In this document: piece after piece, positions 1-8,275 of the stretch | Position numbering within the stretch: the first letter of the stretch is position 1 | How the letters are laid out: every line of letters starts with the position of its first letter | Source: Bacteroidales bacterium | GTDB lineage: Bacteria > Bacteroidota > Bacteroidia > Bacteroidales > P3 | Length of the DNA stretch: 55,901 bases | Direction: 5' to 3' | Assembly (NCBI GenBank): GCA_017960475.1 | Contig: JAGCZH010000003.1 | Span: forward strand, 1 to 55,901 | Notes under the pieces: model-generated | The model's input: only the letters and a program-made list of their open reading frames with translations | Told to the model about the DNA's origin: nothing | The model's database searches: none | Position numbers and translations under genes: made by a program

Positions 1-295
1 AGGAGTGCTCTTCGAGCAGAAATCTGACAAATCAAAAAAAAATCAAACAAATAAGAAAATATGAGAATTGAAAGATTTGATAATATTTGATAAATTTCTC
101 GCAAAGCGACTCACAATTCACTGATTCTCGATTTCCAATTTCCCTCATGTAGGAGTGCTCTTCGAGCAGAAATCTGACAAATCAAAAAAAAAATCAAACA
201 AATAAGAAAATATAAGAATTGAAAGATTTGATAATATTTGATAAATTTCTCGCAAAGCGACTCACAATTCACTGATTCTCGATTTCCAATTTTCC
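1..295. repeat. two tandem copies of a 150-bp noncoding repeat
   Basis: A unit starting AGGAGTGCTCTTCGAGCAG occurs at 1 and again at 151, and both copies run to a shared end near GATTTCCAATTT. They differ by only a few bases. Each starts with a small hairpin (TGCTC-TTC-GAGCA). No convincing ORF lies in the unit. The first copy touches the window edge, so more copies may lie upstream. From 296 to 471 I see only A/T-rich DNA leading into the next gene and no clear TAnnTTTG box. Confidence 0.85.
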
Positions 296-471
296 CAGCA
301 GGGGACTGAAAGTTACGACAGTTTGATTTACAACATATTACCGCTTACAAAACTTCATTTAGAAAGTATTTATTAAAAAAAATTAAAAACATTGCAATAT
401 ATTATAAATAATATCGTTACATAAAAAACGAACAAAGTAAGCGCACTTCATTTAACACAATTCTCTCAGCT

Positions 472-3423
472 ATGCAACGCACATCTTTGAAACTAGCGTT
501 CTGTCTTGCTATAATGGTGAGTATCATCTTTTTGGCGCCAGCGCAGAACAAGAAAAAGAGTTCCGGAAAAGCCAATAAAAACACTCACGCCGTAGAAACA
601 AAGGCTGTAAAAACACCCACAAACAGTCAACAAGACACAGCCTATCAGGCGGCGGTGGAATGGGCCGAAAGCAAGATGAAGCACATGTCGCTGGATGAGA
701 AAGTGGCACAGCTGATGTTTGTCAGAGTGCCGCTGTCGATGAACAAGAAACAGAAAAAGCAGTTCGAGAAAAACTTCACCCATATCAAAGTCGGTGGAGT
801 ATGCTTTTTCAAAGGAACAGCGGCGGCACAGCTGGAACAGACACGCCGCTACCAACAAATGAGCGAGATACCGCTGATGGTGACCATCGATGGCGAATGG
901 GGGTTAGGCATGCGCCTGACAGACTGCTATTCTTTTCCACGCCAAATGCTTATGGGAGCCCTCTCCCCTGCCAACGACACTCTTATCGCCGAAATGGGAG
1001 AAGAGATAGGCAAACAATGCCGCAAGATGGGCATTCATGTCAATTTCGCACCCGTATGCGACATCAACAACAACCCCTTAAACCCTGTAATAGGATGCAG
1101 GTCGTTCGGAGAGAACAAAGTGCGTGTGGCTCGCAAATCGGACATTTACGCAAGAGCCATGCAGAAACAAGGAATAATCGCCGTAGGTAAGCATTTTCCA
1201 GGACATGGAGACACAGAAGCTGACAGCCATCTGGAATTGCCTGTGATAAACCACAGCAAAAAAGAGATAGACAGTATTGACCTCTTCCCATTCCGTCGAT
1301 TAGTGAAAGGAGGCATAAGGGGCATGATGATAGCACATTTGCAGGTGAATGCCTACGACAACCGTCGCAACATGCCGTCATCGCTGTCGGAACGTATCGT
1401 AGACCCTTTGCTCAGGAAAGAGATGGGCTTTGACGGCCTTATTTTCACCGACGGCATTGACATGAAGGCGGTGGCCAACAACTACAAAGACGGCGAGGGA
1501 GCGATACGGGCCCTGAAAGCTGGATGTGATGTGATACTGTTGCCCATAGACGTAGAGAAGACTATGGACGCGATAATAAAAGCAGCCCGTCACGATGAAG
1601 CGTTCACCAAAATAATCGAGGATCGTTGTCGTCGAATACTCCGTGAGAAATACCTTTGCGGTCTCAACAACAAGAACAGCCAGAAATTATCCACACCAAA
1701 CGCCAACGACAAAGCACGCTGCGAAGCCATCACACGCAAAATGGCACGATTGTCGGTGACTTTGGTGCGCAACGTAGACGGAGCACTGCCCTTCGACGCC
1801 AAAGACCAAGTGGTGAATATCGCCGTTGGCAACTGCGACACAGCGATAACGGATCTTTCTCCAGCCATGAGTGACCGCATACGCAACAGCGGCAAAGTGG
1901 TGATATCGCTTTATGGCAACATCAGCTCGTCGAACAACTATGGAGTCTCGAAAGAAGCCATATCAGTGATAAACAGCATCTCAGCAATGGATAATGTCGT
2001 CTCTGTCCTGGTGATCTACGGATCGCCATACATTCTGGAAGTGGCGCCGTCCAAAAAAGGACCGCAACCTTCGTCCATAGTAATGGCATACCAGAACATG
2101 AAGGCGGTAAGAGACGTAGTGCCCGACCTTCTTTACGGCAAACGGCAATTCGAGGGTATTTTGCCTGTAAGCACCGGCGGATACCATGAGGGAACCACGC
2201 TGAAGGCTGTGAAGAAGCCCAAGACCACACCTTTCGACGCTGTCGCCAAGGCAGGTATGAATGTTGAGTGTTTCAAGAAGATAGACACCATAGCAATGTA
2301 TGGCATAGAGCAGAAAGCCTATCCAGGATGCCAGGTGCTTGTGGCAAAAGACGGCAAAGTGGTATACAATCGTTGCTATGGCCGCCAGACCTACGACATC
2401 AACTCACCAGTCATCGACACCAACACAGTCTTCGACCTTGCGTCGCTAACCAAAGTGTCGGCGACAAACCTTGCCATAATGAAGCTAGTGGATGCCGGCA
2501 AGATAAGTCTTGACGACCGCCTGTCGCGCTACCTGCCCTATCTCAAACACTCAAACAAAAACAAAATCACTGTGAGACAGGCGCTGTCGCACTACGCTCG
2601 ACTAAAAGCATACGACAGCTATTGGAAGAACACCGAGGAAGGCGATGTGTATCGAGGGAGCAATCCTCCACGAGATTATGTCGCTATTGGAGACAATGTA
2701 TATATCAAGAAGTCCTACCGCGCCAAAATACTCGACATGATAGCCGACAGCAAATTGGAGAAGAAAGCCAAATATGTGTACAGCGATTTCGGGTTCATAC
2801 TGCTTGGCGACCTTGTGGAGCAAGTCAGCGGACAGAGCGAGGATGTCTTCATGGAGCAGTTCTTCTATGGGCCTTTGAAGATGAAAAGCACATGCTTCCA
2901 GCCTTTGAGCCATAAAATTGCCAAGAGCCGCATTGCGCCGACCGAAGACGACAAGACGTTCCGCAACCAACAACTCAGAGGTTATGTCCACGACCCCAAC
3001 GCCGCCGCGTTGGGAGGAGTAGCCGGACACGCGGGCTTGTTCTCGACAGCCAACGACCTGTTCAAACTATACCAGATGATGCTTAATGGAGGCAGTTTTG
3101 AGGGGAAAGAATACATCAGCCAGAAGACCTTCAACACTTTCAACAGCCGCCATTATGCCAAAGAAGGCAACCGCAGGGCTCTGGGTTTTGACAAGCCCCA
3201 AATATCAGGGCGCAGCTCCCATGTGGCGCCAATGGCAAGCCAGCAGAGCTTTGGGCATACGGGTTTCACAGGCACAATGGTGTGGGTAGATCCAAAATAC
3301 AACATAGTGTATATCTTCCTCTCAAACCGTGTCTACCCATCAGCACAGCCCAACAAACTCTCCAGCCTTAACATCCGCACCGACATCCAGGAGCAGATAT
3401 ATAAGTCGATCGGTGTGAAGTGA
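472..3423 (+). CDS. glycoside hydrolase family 3 / serine hydrolase (beta-lactamase fold) fusion, exported
   Basis: This 983-aa protein has an N-terminal signal peptide (hydrophobic residues about 8-22, then AQN). Residues about 60-400 form a GH3 domain of the NagZ-type beta-N-acetylhexosaminidase branch: the KHFPGHGDT motif starts at residue 240 and the predicted nucleophile is Asp327 in FTDGID. Residues about 620-983 form a class C beta-lactamase/penicillin-binding fold with SLTK (Ser658, Lys661), YSD (Tyr770) and HTG (His929). NagZ-type GH3 enzymes remove N-acetylglucosamine from peptidoglycan fragments, and serine hydrolases of this fold act on peptides, amides or esters. A periplasmic role in cell-wall turnover is therefore inferred. 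This fusion is known in Bacteroidetes. The C domain may be an esterase or peptidase rather than a true lactamase. The gene converges on the sugar transferase with only 3 bp between stop codons. Confidence 0.9.
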   Translation: MQRTSLKLAFCLAIMVSIIFLAPAQNKKKSSGKANKNTHAVETKAVKTPTNSQQDTAYQAAVEWAESKMKHMSLDEKVAQLMFVRVPLSMNKKQKKQFEKNFTHIKVGGVCFFKGTAAAQLEQTRRYQQMSEIPLMVTIDGEWGLGMRLTDCYSFPRQMLMGALSPANDTLIAEMGEEIGKQCRKMGIHVNFAPVCDINNNPLNPVIGCRSFGENKVRVARKSDIYARAMQKQGIIAVGKHFPGHGDTEADSHLELPVINHSKKEIDSIDLFPFRRLVKGGIRGMMIAHLQVNAYDNRRNMPSSLSERIVDPLLRKEMGFDGLIFTDGIDMKAVANNYKDGEGAIRALKAGCDVILLPIDVEKTMDAIIKAARHDEAFTKIIEDRCRRILREKYLCGLNNKNSQKLSTPNANDKARCEAITRKMARLSVTLVRNVDGALPFDAKDQVVNIAVGNCDTAITDLSPAMSDRIRNSGKVVISLYGNISSSNNYGVSKEAISVINSISAMDNVVSVLVIYGSPYILEVAPSKKGPQPSSIVMAYQNMKAVRDVVPDLLYGKRQFEGILPVSTGGYHEGTTLKAVKKPKTTPFDAVAKAGMNVECFKKIDTIAMYGIEQKAYPGCQVLVAKDGKVVYNRCYGRQTYDINSPVIDTNTVFDLASLTKVSATNLAIMKLVDAGKISLDDRLSRYLPYLKHSNKNKITVRQALSHYARLKAYDSYWKNTEEGDVYRGSNPPRDYVAIGDNVYIKKSYRAKILDMIADSKLEKKAKYVYSDFGFILLGDLVEQVSGQSEDVFMEQFFYGPLKMKSTCFQPLSHKIAKSRIAPTEDDKTFRNQQLRGYVHDPNAAALGGVAGHAGLFSTANDLFKLYQMMLNGGSFEGKEYISQKTFNTFNSRHYAKEGNRRALGFDKPQISGRSSHVAPMASQQSFGHTGFTGTMVWVDPKYNIVYIFLSNRVYPSAQPNKLSSLNIRTDIQEQIYKSIGVK

Positions 3424-3426
3424 CGC

Positions 3427-4845
3427 TTATTTTCCGCGGCCTTGGATGATGATGAGGACTGTGTAGAGGAGAATCTTGATGTCGGTGGCGAGAGACATAT
3501 TCTCAAGATAGAGAAGGTCATAACGGAGACGCTCGACCATTTCATCGATATTCTCGGCATAACCATACTTTACCTGTCCCCATGACGTAATGCCCGGTTT
3601 CACCTTCTGAAGAAGAAGATACTCGGGAGCCCGTTCCACAATCTGGTCGATGAAATACTGACGTTCGGGGCGAGGACCGACAAGAGACATGGTGCCTTTA
3701 AGAACATTGTAGAACTGTGGAATCTCGTCGAGGCGGAATTTGCGCATAACACGACCCCATGGGGTTATACGAGGGTCGTCGTCGGAAGAGAGCGCCGGAC
3801 CTCCAGACTCAGCGTCGACATACATAGAGCGGAACTTATGCATTTTGAATGGCTTGCCACGATATCCAATACGTTCCTGGGCATAGAACACAGGTCCTGG
3901 AGAGCTGCACTTGACAAGGATGGCAGTGATAAGGAACACTGGCGAGAGTATGATAAGAGCCAGCAATGAGAAGAAAATATCGAAGAGACGTTTGAGGGAG
4001 TATTGCCACTCCTCCATAGGACGAGTGTTGATAGTGATAAGAGGCGAATGGAAAATCGAGTTCATCTTGACAGAGCCATAGACGATGTCGCGCATGTCGG
4101 GGGTGATTTTAATGATGACATCGTCACGACGGTCCAAAAGACGGATGGTCTCATTGATTTTCTGGTTCTCATAGTCCTCAATGGCAAAGATGACCTCCTC
4201 GACATGATACTTTTCAATAAGAGTGTTGATTTCTGCGGTGCTGCCAAGATTGGGCATAACATCAAGGAGACGGGGGTCGACATGGCCGTTGACCGTGACA
4301 AAACCCACGAACTTGTTGCCGGAATAAACCGGTTGGGCATCGAGGTCGCAATAAGTATTGTAGGCTTTCTCTTTGCTTCCGATGAGCAAAGTGGGGAAAC
4401 CTATGCGACGAGAGTGAACCAAATGGACGGTGCGTGTGGTAATGCAGAGTCGGCCCAGGTAGGTCAGTGTAAAATGGAGACCGAAAAGCATCAGGAAGCT
4501 GGCATAGTAGTTGCGGTAGGAGCTGATATGGTCGTCGAGAAGAAGGACAAAGAAGATGACGGTGACACCCAAAACCGACGCCCAGAAAGTCATTATGAGC
4601 TCTTTAAGACGTGATTTACGGAAGACATTGCGGTAAGTGCCCAGAAAAGCGTAAAACAAGCACCATGCGAGCGGAAGGAGAGCGATGCCCCACCAGAAGT
4701 TGGAATCGGCGAAGACGCTGTTGACGTCGTCAAAACGTTGCTGCTCGATGGTGAACTTGCGGAACAAGAAGAATATTGCCCAAGCGGTCATTGAGGCAAG
4801 GGCATCGGAGACTATGTATTTCGCTGCCTGGAAACTACGGGACAT
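3427..4845 (-). CDS. exopolysaccharide polyprenyl glycosylphosphotransferase (undecaprenyl-phosphate sugar-1-phosphate transferase)
   Basis: This 472-aa inner-membrane protein has several hydrophobic segments in its first ~130 residues, a soluble CoA-binding-like middle (VGFVTVNGH region), and a C-terminal bacterial sugar transferase domain beginning near RLFDIFFSLLALIILSP. The signature stretches KMHKFRSM and LVGPRPERQYF are typical of the WcaJ/WbaP family. Members load the first sugar-1-phosphate onto undecaprenyl phosphate at the cytoplasmic face to start capsule or exopolysaccharide repeat units. It lies 42 bp downstream of a lipoprotein gene on the same strand, so the two are probably co-transcribed. 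No other polysaccharide genes are adjacent; the polymerase and chain-length genes are about 38 kb away. The transferred sugar cannot be read from sequence. Confidence 0.92.
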   Translation of the reverse strand: MSRSFQAAKYIVSDALASMTAWAIFFLFRKFTIEQQRFDDVNSVFADSNFWWGIALLPLAWCLFYAFLGTYRNVFRKSRLKELIMTFWASVLGVTVIFFVLLLDDHISSYRNYYASFLMLFGLHFTLTYLGRLCITTRTVHLVHSRRIGFPTLLIGSKEKAYNTYCDLDAQPVYSGNKFVGFVTVNGHVDPRLLDVMPNLGSTAEINTLIEKYHVEEVIFAIEDYENQKINETIRLLDRRDDVIIKITPDMRDIVYGSVKMNSIFHSPLITINTRPMEEWQYSLKRLFDIFFSLLALIILSPVFLITAILVKCSSPGPVFYAQERIGYRGKPFKMHKFRSMYVDAESGGPALSSDDDPRITPWGRVMRKFRLDEIPQFYNVLKGTMSLVGPRPERQYFIDQIVERAPEYLLLQKVKPGITSWGQVKYGYAENIDEMVERLRYDLLYLENMSLATDIKILLYTVLIIIQGRGK

Positions 4846-4887
4846 GAGAGATGATTCTGTTGACGAAGAGAGAAGGTGATGGGATGT

Positions 4888-5802
4888 TTACATAGTGATG
4901 AGCTTGATGTTGTCAAGGAACAAGTTACCAGGCTTGCCGCTATTGTTCAGGATGGTGAAATAAGGCCTGATGGTGGGATAGTGGTTATAAGTCTTCGACC
5001 AAAGCGCGCCGATATTGATATATATTTTGCGCCACCGTCTTTCAGGTTTGCCGTAGATAGTCATGTGAGAGCGGATTTGGTTGAGGCCGCCGGAATACAT
5101 GGGGTTGTTGAGCCCTACAGAAAAGTCGACATCACTCCAGAAATCCATTTCGAGATAAAGGATAGCCTGAGGGTCGTTGATGGTGAAAGTGGTGTCGCTC
5201 CAAAAATTAACCTCCTTGACGCCCTGAGGGACACGAATGACGCCACAGCCGTAACCGCTGCGCACTGTGTCGGAGGCGAAACAACGGGACACCACGGTGT
5301 CGAGCGAGACAGAGCCAGGGCCGGGCTCGAAGAACTCACGCCAAAGCACCCTCATAGTGTTGCGAGAGATATAGGTGGTCTGCAGCGTGCCCAAGTCGGT
5401 AACAGAGTCAGTCTGCAGACGGACATTATTCAGGGTGATCTGATTGTAGTAAGGATAGAAGATACGTTTGCCAGCAATGCCATCCTGACGCACGACGGGA
5501 GCTATCTGGACTTTGGTGATGTCGCCACTGCGCAGAACAGGAATAGTGATAGGAAGATCGTACATGCCGAGATTGGTCTCAGCGGTATCACCATCGACCC
5601 AGATGGTCACATTGACAGCATCGATGTCGCAAGTGAAGAAACCCGACTCCTGGCTCCACGAGTCAGAGGGGTTGTCGAGGACAATGATGGAATCGATTTT
5701 CAGATAGGAAGGCGCCGAGACATCGCCCTCGAATTTGTCACATCCAACCATGCAGGCAAAGACAGTGGCAAAGAGAAGAATATATTGCAGACGAATTTTC
5801 AT
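4888..5802 (-). CDS. lipoprotein of unknown function
   Basis: This 304-aa protein starts with a lipoprotein signal ending in FACMVGC, with the lipidated cysteine at residue 21, so an outer-membrane-anchored location is likely. The rest is rich in beta-prone segments and ends LFLDNIKLITM. The composition resembles jelly-roll or carbohydrate-binding-like surface lipoproteins, but I do not recognise a family. It is the first gene of a probable two-gene unit with the glycosylphosphotransferase. A role in envelope polysaccharide is only guilt by association. Confidence 0.8.
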   Translation of the reverse strand: MKIRLQYILLFATVFACMVGCDKFEGDVSAPSYLKIDSIIVLDNPSDSWSQESGFFTCDIDAVNVTIWVDGDTAETNLGMYDLPITIPVLRSGDITKVQIAPVVRQDGIAGKRIFYPYYNQITLNNVRLQTDSVTDLGTLQTTYISRNTMRVLWREFFEPGPGSVSLDTVVSRCFASDTVRSGYGCGVIRVPQGVKEVNFWSDTTFTINDPQAILYLEMDFWSDVDFSVGLNNPMYSGGLNQIRSHMTIYGKPERRWRKIYINIGALWSKTYNHYPTIRPYFTILNNSGKPGNLFLDNIKLITM

Positions 5803-6012
5803 TACTATAGTTTAACGTTTCACGTTTAATGTTTAAAGATGTCTTCGAATTAATATTCAATTATTTAATTATCGACATCGTTTCGCTTTGTTTTTATGTT
5901 ACTTGACCGAGAGCCTGAGAAAGGACTCAGCAGAGGCAATCTTTTTATATAATAACGAGAAGAGCGCCTTATTATTGTAAAGATAGAGACAAAAAAGGGA
6001 ACGGCCTGACTG
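5803..6012. other. intergenic region with an AAACGT-type word repeat
   Basis: About 210 bp between two minus-strand genes. Next to the lipoprotein start (5808-5840) the minus strand reads as repeats of the word AAACGT/TTAAAC, the same wording found before several other genes in this window. The remainder is A/T-rich. A TATCTTTA sequence on the minus strand near 5978-5985 is a weak -7 candidate for the lipoprotein gene. I see no small ORF with support. Confidence 0.5.
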
Positions 6013-6921
6013 TCAGACGACAGAACCGGCGCTTTCTGTTTTTCGGCGCTGCGCTATAGTCAGACCTACAAGGACGACGAGCATACCCACCGCCTGCATC
6101 CAGTTGAAACTCTCCTGTCCGATAATGAGGGCAAGCATTAGCGAGAAGACAGGGATGAGATTGTTGTAAACAGTGCCTCGTGAGGCGCCGAGATTGCGCA
6201 TGCCATAGTTGAAACACATGTATGCCAACGTTGAGCAGAAGAGACCCAAAAAGCCCAACTTCAGCCACATTGATGGCGAAAAGCTCAACAAAGGCAGGCT
6301 TTCATGATCCAGAACCAACATCAAAGGCAAGAAATAAAACAGACCTATCAGGTTTTGATAAGCAGTAATGGTTATAGGATGATAGTGATTCAAGACCTTG
6401 ACAAGCAAGAGAGTGTAGACGACAGCGATGAAAACGGCGCATGCTAAAAGAATGAGACCCAGAGGGCTGGCAGAGAATGAGAAGTTCTCGTCGAGCGACA
6501 TCAGGGCGACACCGACGAGCGACAACAAGATGCCGAAGATAGTCCCCTTCCCTATCCTCTCTTTATACACGACACTCATTGCCAAAGGCACAAAGAGTGG
6601 TATTGTCGCCACAATGATTGAGGCCAAGCTGCCGGAGACGTAACGGATTCCTCCTGTTTCACAGATGCTGTACAGAAAAGGCTCGGTGAAAGCAAGAAGC
6701 AGGAAATAGCGTAGATGGCCTTTCTTGATGGGCTCAAGGCGACGAGCGATGGCAAGCATGGGAATGGTAAACACAGTGGCTATCAACATGCGGCCCGTGA
6801 GAATGATGGAGGGAGTGATGGCACCCTCCTCAAGGAACAGACCCTTGGTGAAGATGAACGACGCCCCCCAAAACGCCGAGGAGACAATCATTAGCAGCTG
6901 TGGCAAATATTTCTTTTTCAT
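6013..6921 (-). CDS. EamA family (drug/metabolite superfamily) permease
   Basis: This 302-aa integral membrane protein has about ten hydrophobic segments arranged as two EamA repeats: the first begins near LMIVSSAFWGASFIFTKG and the second near PLGLILLACAVFIAVVYTLL. Length and layout match the ten-helix DMT family, which exports or exchanges small metabolites such as amino acids or nucleosides; the substrate cannot be predicted. It appears to be a single-gene unit facing away from the phosphodiesterase gene. The sequence between the two starts holds oriented word repeats. Confidence 0.9.
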   Translation of the reverse strand: MKKKYLPQLLMIVSSAFWGASFIFTKGLFLEEGAITPSIILTGRMLIATVFTIPMLAIARRLEPIKKGHLRYFLLLAFTEPFLYSICETGGIRYVSGSLASIIVATIPLFVPLAMSVVYKERIGKGTIFGILLSLVGVALMSLDENFSFSASPLGLILLACAVFIAVVYTLLLVKVLNHYHPITITAYQNLIGLFYFLPLMLVLDHESLPLLSFSPSMWLKLGFLGLFCSTLAYMCFNYGMRNLGASRGTVYNNLIPVFSLMLALIIGQESFNWMQAVGMLVVLVGLTIAQRRKTESAGSVV

Positions 6922-6963
6922 TTTATTAGACCTGTGATGAGTGACCTGGGAAATTGAAGATTA

Positions 6964-7030
6964 GTGACCTGTGACCTGAAAAATTCAAAATCCCTTTTAA
7001 ACCCTTTTAAACTTTTTAACCTTTTAACCC
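6964..7030 (+). repeat. intergenic word repeat (GTGACCTG / AATTCAAAATCCC / TTTTAAACCC)
   Basis: The run contains GTGACCTGTGACCTG, then AAAAATTCAAAATCCC, then two TTTTAAACCC-like words. The minus strand before the GT4 glycosyltransferase (25050-25130) carries the same words in the same order. In both places the order is the same relative to the downstream gene. Confidence 0.7.
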
Positions 7031-7059
7031 TTATATTCCTCTTTTCGCTTTTTTTTTAC

Positions 7060-7086
7060 TACCTTTGCAAAAATTTTGCAAAGGTA
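7060..7086. promoter_or_regulatory. 25-bp perfect palindrome overlapping face-to-face TAnnTTTG -7 boxes
   Basis: Positions 7061-7085 form an inverted repeat with 12-bp arms (ACCTTTGCAAAA and its complement) around one central A. On the plus strand 7060-7067 is TACCTTTG, a match to the Bacteroidetes -7 element, about 38 bp before the phosphodiesterase start. The other arm gives TACCTTTG on the minus strand (7086-7079). It is either a promoter with an operator dyad or two facing promoters. Confidence 0.65.
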
Positions 7087-7104
7087 ATATTATTTTCACA
7101 ATCT

Positions 7105-7590
7105 ATGCTAAAAATCGGCGTTCTCTCTGATACCCACGGGTTTGTAAACGACAAAATATACACATTTTTTGCCGATTGTGACGAACTTTGGCACGCTGGC
7201 GACATAGGTCCCGGGGTATTGGACACACTACGCCAGTTCAAACCTGTGGTGGCTGTTTACGGGAATGTTGACGATTGGAGCGTAAGGACGATACTACCCG
7301 AGACACAACTTTTCAGGAGAGAAGGATTAAAGATACTGATGACACACATAGGAGGCTACCCCGGCCACTATGAGAGGCGGCTCTACCCCGTCTTTGAGAA
7401 TGAGCGACCCGACATCTTTGTGGCTGGACATTCCCACATACTCCGGGTAATGTACGACAAAGGGTTCAATATGCTGCATATAAACCCTGGCGCGGCAGGC
7501 CGGCAAGGGTTCCAAAAAGTGTCGACATTGGTGAGATTCACGATAGACGGGAAGCCTAAGGATCTGGAGATAATGGAGATGGATAGATAA
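7105..7590 (+). CDS. MJ0936/YfcE-family metallophosphodiesterase
   Basis: The product is 161 aa starting MLKIGVLSDTHG. An upstream in-frame start would place translation before the promoter box, so the ATG at 7105 is chosen. The metal-binding set of calcineurin-like phosphoesterases is present in order: DTH (Asp9, His11), GDIG, GNVDD, THIGG and GHSH. Length is normal for the family. Members cleave phosphodiesters with two metals such as manganese; the natural substrate in bacteria is often unknown. It probably acts in the cytoplasm as no signal is present. The HATPase gene follows after 32 bp and may be co-transcribed. Confidence 0.9.
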   Translation: MLKIGVLSDTHGFVNDKIYTFFADCDELWHAGDIGPGVLDTLRQFKPVVAVYGNVDDWSVRTILPETQLFRREGLKILMTHIGGYPGHYERRLYPVFENERPDIFVAGHSHILRVMYDKGFNMLHINPGAAGRQGFQKVSTLVRFTIDGKPKDLEIMEMDR

Positions 7591-7622
7591 CACAACAAAA
7601 AAAAATAACATATTCGATAATC

Positions 7623-8171
7623 ATGAAAGAACTTGCAATGCATGTTTACGACCTCATGGAGAACTCAACGGCAGCCAACTCATCCGAGGTCAAACTAACC
7701 ATCAAAGACAGCTTGAAAGACAACATATACGCCTTCACCATCATAGACAACGGCAAGGGGATGAGCCCCGAGTTTCTGGCTCGCGTCACCGATCCCTACA
7801 CCACATCACGCACAACACGCAAGGTAGGGCTAGGATTACCTCTCATCAAGATGAACACCGAGAACTGCGGCGGAGGCATGAAGATAGAGAGCGAGGTGGG
7901 CAAAGGGACACGCCTGGTTTTTTGGTTCCAGCACAACCACTGGGACCGACCGCCAATGGGAGACCTTTCGGGCACAATTGTCATGCTTTGCGCCGCGCAC
8001 CAGGACATACATATCATATACACACACATAACCGACGAAGGGGAATTCGTTTTCGACACGGAAGAAATCAAAGAGGCTCTCGACGGCATGGACATGAACG
8101 ATGTGAAAGTGTATAACTGGCTAAAAGAAATGGTTCAAGAGAACCTCGAGGAAATACATTATAATCAGTGA
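7623..8171 (+). CDS. small stand-alone HATPase (GHKL) protein
   Basis: This 182-aa protein has the GHKL ATP-binding motifs but no dimerisation/phosphoacceptor domain: the N box MENSTAAN (Asn14), G1 DNGKGM (Asp42), F box DPYTTSR (57-63), and G2 GLGLP (69-73). The last ~70 residues lack the usual kinase parts. Similar short proteins in Bacteroidales and Firmicutes usually sit just upstream of the electron-bifurcating [FeFe]-hydrogenase or NADH dehydrogenase-like genes. None are next to it here. It probably binds ATP in the cytoplasm and may regulate a partner protein; the target is unknown. Confidence 0.85.
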   Translation: MKELAMHVYDLMENSTAANSSEVKLTIKDSLKDNIYAFTIIDNGKGMSPEFLARVTDPYTTSRTTRKVGLGLPLIKMNTENCGGGMKIESEVGKGTRLVFWFQHNHWDRPPMGDLSGTIVMLCAAHQDIHIIYTHITDEGEFVFDTEEIKEALDGMDMNDVKVYNWLKEMVQENLEEIHYNQ

Positions 8172-8189
8172 TCAGTAATCAGTGATCAG

Positions 8190-8250
8190 TGAACAGTGAT
8201 GAGTGAACAGTGATGAGTGAACAGTGATGAGTGAACAGTGATGAGTGAAT
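8190..8250 (+). repeat. 14-bp tandem repeat, four copies
   Basis: The unit TGAACAGTGATGAG is repeated exactly at 8190, 8204, 8218 and 8232, followed by a partial copy. A degenerate lead-in (AATCAGTGATCAGT) occupies 8172-8189. It fills the gap before the LRR protein gene. After it, CCGAAAAT occurs twice just before the ATG at 8276. Confidence 0.9.
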
Positions 8251-8275
8251 CCGAAAATCCGAAAATCCTTTTATC

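Noticed and set aside
2300..3423. Beta-lactamase resistance gene
   Set aside because: The domain is fused to a GH3 wall enzyme and belongs to the broad serine hydrolase group; resistance activity cannot be claimed from motifs.
4876..5829. 317-codon plus-strand open frame opposite the lipoprotein gene
   Set aside because: The minus-strand frame has a clear lipobox and operon spacing; the plus frame has no recognisable start or domain.
6964..7104. 47 extra N-terminal residues for the phosphodiesterase
   Set aside because: They are encoded by word repeats and the promoter dyad, and the family begins at the MLKIGVLSDTHG text.
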